DNA of 12,602 nt from NCBI GenBank assembly GCA_003487005.1, contig DNFG01000279.1, positions 1,676 through 14,277 of the forward strand, given 5' to 3'. Numbering within the stretch: position 1 is the first letter of the stretch; the number at the start of each line of letters is the position of its first letter. The stretch comes from Bryobacterales bacterium (GTDB lineage Bacteria > Acidobacteriota > Terriglobia > Bryobacterales > Bryobacteraceae). Positions 8,420 to 12,602 of the stretch are shown here, piece by piece. The position numbers and the translations under genes were made by a program. The notes below the pieces were generated by a model that was not told where the DNA came from, searched no databases, and was given only the letters and a program-made list of their open reading frames with translations.

Positions 8420-9048
8420 TCCAGGCACTCGGCGATCTCTCGCTCGGTGACCGTGCCGGACTTGATGATCCGCCAGTAGGGCTCCGTGATATCCACCGTT
8501 GTGGACCCATGCCCGACACAGTGGCCGCCATCCAGCACCAGGTCCACGCGGCCGTCCATGGTTCCAAAGACCTCGATCCCGCTGGAGCACGTCGGTTGTC
8601 CGCTGACATTGGCTGACGTGGCGATCAGCGGCTGTCCCAGCCAGTCGATCAGCGCCTGCGCCACCCTCGACCGGGACTGACGCAGCGCCAGTCGGCCCGT
8701 GTTGCCGGTCACCTTCAAGGGAATCTTCGCCGAGGCCGGCACGATGATGGACAAAGGCCCCGGCCAGAAGTGACGGGCCAGCAGGTAGAACCGCGCCGGC
8801 AGTTCCGTCACCAGTTCCTCGGCCATCAGGAAATCACTGACCAGCAGGGGCAGGGACCGGTGCTGTTCGCGGCCTTTCGCGGCGAAGACCCGGCCCACGG
8901 CGTGCAGGTTGAAGGGATCCGCCACCAGCGTGTAGAGCGAATCCGTTGGGATAGCGAGAACATCACCGCGCCGGATCGCGATGGCGGCGCGTTCAACAGC
9001 CTCCACGCTCGGCTGCTGCGGATCGATTTCTATCAGGTCGGTGGCCAC
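8410..9048 (-). CDS. L-threonylcarbamoyladenylate synthase (Sua5/YciO/YrdC/TsaC family)
   Basis: This family makes threonylcarbamoyl-AMP from threonine, bicarbonate and ATP, the first step of the t6A37 modification of ANN-decoding tRNAs in the cytosol. The product is 212 residues, the short TsaC-like form without the extra Sua5 C-terminal domain. Visible motifs are IPTDSLYTLVADP (33-45), KGREQHRSLPLLV (58-70), FWPGPLS (94-100), GRLALRQ (118-124), IATSANVSG (142-150) and GSTTVD (181-186), together covering the ATP and threonine pocket of the family. The start is GTG at 9048. It is the only reasonable choice, because the metHF stop codon is in frame 24 bp upstream and no ATG occurs before residue 75. 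A GAGAGG lies 15 bases before it, rather far for a ribosome binding site and partly locked in a 5-bp hairpin (9056-9069). Translational coupling to the gene upstream is therefore likely. Confidence 0.92.
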   Translation of the reverse strand: MATDLIEIDPQQPSVEAVERAAIAIRRGDVLAIPTDSLYTLVADPFNLHAVGRVFAAKGREQHRSLPLLVSDFLMAEELVTELPARFYLLARHFWPGPLSIIVPASAKIPLKVTGNTGRLALRQSRSRVAQALIDWLGQPLIATSANVSGQPTCSSGIEVFGTMDGRVDLVLDGGHCVGHGSTTVDITEPYWRIIKSGTVTEREIAECLEGA

Positions 9049-9072
9049 GATGAAAGAGAGAAACCTCTCAGC

Positions 9073-10953
9073 TTACCGCGGCCCGATCACCCCGGCAACT
9101 TCGACCGCCATCTCGTAGCGGCCGAACGGCGCACTCAATTGCACCCCTTCGACCAGCGGGCGCACCTGAGTCACCATCTCCTTCGCGATCGCCACCCCCT
9201 CGGCCCGCGCGGCTTCCGGGTTCGCCGCGGCCCGCATTCGTTCCATGTACGCCTCCGGCACCGGCACCCGCAGCTCATTCACCATGAACTCGGCGTTCCG
9301 GTAGCTCGTCAACGGCCAGATGCCCGCGATGACGGGAATGCGAAACTCGCGGATCCGCTCCAGAAAGTTCTCGATCAGCGCGAGGTCGAATACCGGCTGC
9401 GTCACGATAAATTCCGCCCCGGCTTCCACCTTCCAGCGCGTGCGCTTGATCTCTTCGTCCATGTTCAACGCGCCGGGGTTCGCGCCCACGCCCAGCAGCA
9501 GCGCCGTCTGCGAGCCGATCGGGTTGCCGCCGATATCGAGGCCGTGATTCAGGTTGTTGACGATGTTCGCCAGCCCGATGGCATCCACGTCAAACACCGC
9601 GGTGGCGTCCGGATAGGCGCCCATCCGCGGCGGATCGCCCGTGATACAGATCAGGTTGCGAATCCCCGCGGCGTGCGCCCCCAGCAGTTCACTCTGAATG
9701 CTCAGAATGTTCCGGTCGCGGCAGCAGAAGTGCAACACGCTCTCGATGCCGGCTTCGCGCTCGATCAACTGGCAGGTGACCTGCGCGCTCATCCGCGCCG
9801 ACGCGCGCGGCCCGTCCGGCACATTGATCGCGTCAATTCCATGGTCCTTGCACAGCCGCGCTCCGAGGATCTCCTTCGCCGGATCCACCCCGCGCGGCGG
9901 CAGGATCTCGACGAACGCCACGAACTGCCCCGCCGCGATCTTCGCGCCGAGCGTGGACTTGTCCGCCACCGCCACCTTCTCCATCGCCTGCGCTTTCGCC
10001 TTCGGCTCCTCGACGGTCACCTGCAGCGACCGCTGACCCGGTTGCAGGCTCCGCGCTTCGCTGCGAATGCTCCGGATGTGCTCCGGCGTGGTGCCGCAGC
10101 AGCCTCCGACGATCCGGACCCCCGCCCACAGCATCCGCCGCGCGTACTGCGACATGTATTCCGGACTGCTCAAATAGATGTTCCGGCCTTCCACCTTCGT
10201 CGGGTGGCCCGCGTTCGGCAACGCGCTCAAGGGCTTCTTCGTTAGCGCGAGCATCCGCTCCACCGCCTCGAACATCGCCTTGGGCCCCACCGAGCAGTTC
10301 AGGCCGATCACGTCCGCGGGCGATTCGTCGAGGAACCGGGTGAAATCCTCGAGTTCGGTCCCATCCAGCAGCCGCCCGTCGTCGCCGATGGTCATCTGCG
10401 CCACCAGCACCAGATCCGGCCCCGCCGCGGCCCGCGCCGCCGCCAGCGCCTCTCTCAACTCCGTCACGGAGCCGAAAGTCTCCATCAGGACCAGGTCCAC
10501 TCCCGCTTCCACCAACACTTCCGCCTGTTCGGCGAAGTAACGCCGCGCTTCCTCGAACGACGTGGGCCCCAGCGGCTCAATGTGCAACCCCAGCGGTCCC
10601 ATTGATCCGGCCACGAAGACGTCCGCCTTTTCACCAGCCGCCGCGCGGGCCAGTTTGACGCCCGCCCGGTTGATCTCGGCGAGCTTGCCGTCAAGACCGA
10701 ACGTCTCCAGACGCGGCCGGCTGGCTCCGTACGTGTTGGTTTCGAGGATCTCCGCCCCCGCCTTCACATATTCTTCGTGAATTTCGCGGATCAAATCCGC
10801 TTGCGAGAGGTTCAATTCGTCAAAGCAGCGGTTGATGAACACGCCGCGTCCGTAGATCATTGTCCCCATCGCGCCATCGGAGACCAGGACACGCTTCGAC
10901 AGGCGCTCGCGGAACTGCGCGGCTCGGGACAGGGATTTCAAAGATTGAGACAT
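9073..10953 (-). CDS. Bifunctional homocysteine S-methyltransferase / 5,10-methylenetetrahydrofolate reductase
   Basis: This 626-residue fusion resembles B. subtilis YitJ. Residues 1-310 form the zinc homocysteine methyltransferase domain. It has DGAMGTM at 26-32, ETNTYGA at 71-77, GSMGPLG at 116-122 and METFGS at 157-162. The three zinc ligands are Cys220 in LNCSVGP and Cys285-Cys286 in GGCCGTTPEH. A Lys/Glu/Ala-rich linker (about 311-335) leads to a MetF-type TIM barrel (336-626), which reduces methylene-THF to methyl-THF with FAD. There Glu349 in FVEILPPR and Asp440 in CITGDPPR match the catalytic Glu28 and Asp120 of E. coli MetF, and FIVTQPVFD is at 515-523. The protein could couple methyl-THF production to methionine synthesis, but it lacks the cobalamin-binding modules of MetH, so the methyl donor of the first domain is uncertain (SAM or S-methylmethionine in related enzymes). 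It lies 46 bp after the DUF62 gene and 24 bp before sua5. The gaps are too short for a SAM riboswitch. Confidence 0.95.
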   Translation of the reverse strand: MSQSLKSLSRAAQFRERLSKRVLVSDGAMGTMIYGRGVFINRCFDELNLSQADLIREIHEEYVKAGAEILETNTYGASRPRLETFGLDGKLAEINRAGVKLARAAAGEKADVFVAGSMGPLGLHIEPLGPTSFEEARRYFAEQAEVLVEAGVDLVLMETFGSVTELREALAAARAAAGPDLVLVAQMTIGDDGRLLDGTELEDFTRFLDESPADVIGLNCSVGPKAMFEAVERMLALTKKPLSALPNAGHPTKVEGRNIYLSSPEYMSQYARRMLWAGVRIVGGCCGTTPEHIRSIRSEARSLQPGQRSLQVTVEEPKAKAQAMEKVAVADKSTLGAKIAAGQFVAFVEILPPRGVDPAKEILGARLCKDHGIDAINVPDGPRASARMSAQVTCQLIEREAGIESVLHFCCRDRNILSIQSELLGAHAAGIRNLICITGDPPRMGAYPDATAVFDVDAIGLANIVNNLNHGLDIGGNPIGSQTALLLGVGANPGALNMDEEIKRTRWKVEAGAEFIVTQPVFDLALIENFLERIREFRIPVIAGIWPLTSYRNAEFMVNELRVPVPEAYMERMRAAANPEAARAEGVAIAKEMVTQVRPLVEGVQLSAPFGRYEMAVEVAGVIGPR

Positions 10954-10999
10954 TCGGGTTTTACGGGCCCAGGACCTGCTTCCAATTTACCGCAGCACT

Positions 11000-11794
11000 T
11001 CAGACCAACTCCAGATCCACCGGGCTTCCCGCGCCCACTCCCAGCTTCCGGTCCGCCCGCCCCTGATTGATCGCGATCTCGATTGTCCCTCCACTGCCCA
11101 ATACCGCCACCACCGCCCCCGGCGCCGCCGATGCATAGCTGGGCGACAGCCCCTCAATCAATTCGTAGCCCACCTTCAATACAACCCGCCGCCTGCCCAA
11201 CTCCGGGAACTCCGCCGCCGCGAGATTTGTGATCAGGTTCCCGAACCGGTCCACGTGCAGCACCTCGCCCGTCCAGAAGCGCTTGCCGGTTCGCACCGGC
11301 GCGGGCACGGGTAGACGCCGCGCATCGGTGATCAGCTTTCCCGCCTTCGCCGGCGTCACCCCCGCTGCCAGATGTGCCGCCACCGGCGCGAACACGTCCC
11401 GCCCATGAAATGTCGCGCTCACCTTCGCCAGCCACAACTTCCGGTTCGCCAACTCGCGCACTTTCGCCTTCGGCAGCGCCAGAACGTCGCTCAGTACGCC
11501 ATTGTCGGGTCCAATGAACACTTGCCCGCCCGCCTCCACCAGCAATCCCCGCCGCTCGCTCCCCACGCCCGGGTCCACCACCACCACGTGAATCGTCCGG
11601 GCAGGGAAATACCGCCACGACTCCCCCAGCAGATACCGCGCCTGCCCCACCTGGAACGGCTGCACTTCGTGCGTGATGTCCACCACCCGCGCCCTCGGCG
11701 CGATCCCCGCGATCACCCCCTTCATCACCCCCACGAAGTGGTCCTCCAGACCGAAATCGGTCAGTAGCGTGATCAAACGGCTTGAATCGGGCAT
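11000..11794 (-). CDS. SAM hydroxide adenosyltransferase (DUF62 family, SAM hydrolase)
   Basis: This 264-residue cytosolic enzyme is related to fluorinase and chlorinase, but the hydrolytic members split S-adenosylmethionine with water into adenosine and methionine. Motifs seen are ITLLTDFGLEDHFVG (8-22), VVVDPGVGSERR (71-82), GPDNGVLS (95-102), FHGRDVFAPVAAHLA (129-143), and a C-terminal half opening with GEVLHVDRFGNLITN (176-190). The Asp74, Arg81, His130 set fits the Asp-Arg-His triad that marks the hydroxide adenosyltransferases and separates them from halogenases. The start at 11794 is the first ATG and has no clear ribosome binding site, with only 44 bp to the divergent cysteine desulfurase. 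The next gene downstream remakes methionine, so the pair may set SAM/methionine balance. That link is inferred from gene order. It leads the leftward gene run that extends to 4380. Confidence 0.93.
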   Translation of the reverse strand: MPDSSRLITLLTDFGLEDHFVGVMKGVIAGIAPRARVVDITHEVQPFQVGQARYLLGESWRYFPARTIHVVVVDPGVGSERRGLLVEAGGQVFIGPDNGVLSDVLALPKAKVRELANRKLWLAKVSATFHGRDVFAPVAAHLAAGVTPAKAGKLITDARRLPVPAPVRTGKRFWTGEVLHVDRFGNLITNLAAAEFPELGRRRVVLKVGYELIEGLSPSYASAAPGAVVAVLGSGGTIEIAINQGRADRKLGVGAGSPVDLELV

Positions 11795-11808
11795 GGGCTT
11801 GTTAAAAT
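11782..11808 (+). promoter_or_regulatory. Candidate extended -10 promoter for the cysteine desulfurase gene
   Basis: TGTTAAAAT at 11800-11808 fits the extended -10 pattern TGnTAtaAT and lies 30 bp before the ATG at 11839. TTGAAT at 11782-11787 could be a -35, but the spacer is only 15 bp. It overlaps the start of the divergent DUF62 gene. Support is from sequence pattern only. Confidence 0.4.
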
Positions 11809-11838
11809 CAGAATAACGGGTTCAACCTGGGATTTCCG

Positions 11839-12572
11839 ATGGGTTTCTACTTCGATCACAACGCGGCCACCCCCGTGTCGGCCGAGGCGCTGGCCGCCTT
11901 CACCGCCGCCGCCCGTGATGTGTTCGGCAATCCCTCCAGCATCCACTCGCCCGGCCAGGCCGCCCGCCAGACCGTCGAATCCGCCCGCCGCGACGTCGCC
12001 GCCCTCCTCGGCGCCACCCCGAAAGAGATCGTCTTCACGAGCGGCGGCACCGAAGCCGATAATCTCGCCCTGTTCGGCATCGACGCCCGCCACGTCATCG
12101 TCTCCGCCGTCGAGCATCCCGCCGTCCTCGCTGCCGCCCGCGAACTCGAACGCCGCGGCGTCGCTGTCAGCATCGCTCCCGTCACGCCCGAGGGCCTCAT
12201 CGACCTTGACGCCCTCCGCACTCTTGTCACCCCGGAGACCGGTCTGATCTCCGTCATGCACGCCAATAACGAGACCGGCGCCATCCAACCCCTCGCCGCC
12301 ATCGCCGAAATTGCCCGCGACGCCGGCGCCCTCCTGCACAGCGACGGTGTTCAGGCCGCCGGACGGATGCCCGTCGATGTCCGCGCTCTTGGTGTCGACC
12401 TCTACACCATCAGCGGCCACAAACTCGGTGCCCCCAAGGGAATCGGCGCCCTCTACATCCGCGACGGCGTCAAACTCCGCGGCCAGATCTTCGGCGGCCG
12501 CCATGAACGCGAGCGCCGCGCCGGTACCGAAAACGTTCCCGGCATCGCCGCCCTCGCCGCCGCTGCCCGGTG
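11839..12572 (+). CDS. Cysteine desulfurase (NifS/IscS class V aminotransferase), 3' end missing
   Basis: This PLP enzyme removes sulfur from cysteine for Fe-S cluster assembly and tRNA thiolation. The 244 residues present are the first 60-65 percent of a protein usually 380-400 long. They include YFDHNAATP (4-12), FGNPSSIH (29-36), FTSGGTEADN (66-75), VEHPAV (91-96), the ANNETGAIQP segment (142-151), HSDGVQAAG (167-175, Asp169 and Gln172), PLP lysine Lys195 in SGHKLGAPKG, and GGRHERERRAGTENV (219-233). The loop with the catalytic cysteine would lie further on and is absent. The reading frame appears to end with TGA at 12571-12573, but its last base belongs to adapter sequence, so the stop is false and the gene is simply cut. 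A weak ribosome binding site (TGGGAT) precedes the ATG. Whether it is the housekeeping IscS type or a dedicated NifS-like enzyme cannot be told from one truncated gene. Confidence 0.93.
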
Positions 12573-12602
12573 AGATCGGAAGAGCGTCGCGCAGGGAAAG
12601 AG
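12573..12602 (+). other. Illumina sequencing adapter left at the end of the contig
   Basis: The last 30 bases begin AGATCGGAAGAGCGTCG, identical over 17 bases to the start of the Illumina TruSeq universal adapter (reverse complement of the read 1 primer). They continue with GCAGGGAAAGAG, where the adapter has GTAGGGAAAGAG after an intervening base. Over the 30 bases only two positions differ, both C where the adapter has T. This is library artefact rather than genomic sequence, and no biological feature should be called in it. Confidence 0.93.

Noticed and set aside
8770..10245. 491-residue open frame on the plus strand opposite sua5 and the methyltransferase/MTHFR gene
   Set aside because: It is Arg/His/Pro-rich and crosses the boundary of two well-supported genes on the other strand, so it is an antisense shadow.
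10954..10999. SAM riboswitch upstream of the methyltransferase/MTHFR gene
   Set aside because: The gap is only 46 bp and lacks S-box-like helices, so there is no room for a SAM-I aptamer.

Overview
The window is about 12.6 kb of high-GC bacterial chromosome, almost certainly from a metagenomic or draft assembly. The last 30 bases are Illumina adapter sequence rather than genome. An acidobacterium, perhaps of the Bryobacterales/Solibacterales, is the best guess. The grounds are the start of a secreted VWA-type protein of the kind expanded in Acidobacteria, a rhomboid with a basic C-terminal tail, a multi-PAS hybrid kinase, a fused homocysteine methyltransferase/MTHFR, and a housekeeping set of otherwise ordinary genes. 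This placement is inference, because no rRNA or species marker is present.

Layout. From 1 to 1177, two genes read leftward: a VWA-domain secreted protein cut by the left edge and a rhomboid intramembrane protease. From 1278 to 4375, two genes read rightward: acetyl-CoA synthetase (acs) and an endonuclease/exonuclease/phosphatase-fold protein. The second of these ends 4 bp from the stop of a convergent gene. From 4380 to 11794, everything reads leftward. In transcription order these are a SAM hydroxide adenosyltransferase (DUF62), a bifunctional homocysteine S-methyltransferase/methylenetetrahydrofolate reductase, a Sua5/TsaC threonylcarbamoyl-AMP synthase, a 6S RNA gene, a YmdB-type phosphodiesterase, and a 976-residue cytoplasmic hybrid histidine kinase. 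From 11839 rightward lies a cysteine desulfurase, truncated by the end of real sequence at about 12572.

How the genes fit together. The DUF62 enzyme breaks SAM into methionine and adenosine, while the next gene remakes methionine from homocysteine and supplies methyl-THF, so this pair points to methionine/SAM turnover. Sua5 (tRNA t6A) and cysteine desulfurase (Fe-S clusters, tRNA thiolation) are housekeeping genes. The 6S RNA, which sequesters sigma-70 RNA polymerase in stationary phase, sits directly upstream of ymdB. It was recognised from its conserved apical sequence and a complete set of pairings that I could trace by hand.

No defence system, mobile element, CRISPR array, tRNA or novel multi-gene system is visible. 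The items most worth a second look are the 6S RNA gene with its predicted pRNA start, the adapter-contaminated right end that creates a false stop codon, a reversal of strand GC skew around 8.5-9 kb that is independent of gene direction, and a dead receiver domain at the end of the hybrid kinase.
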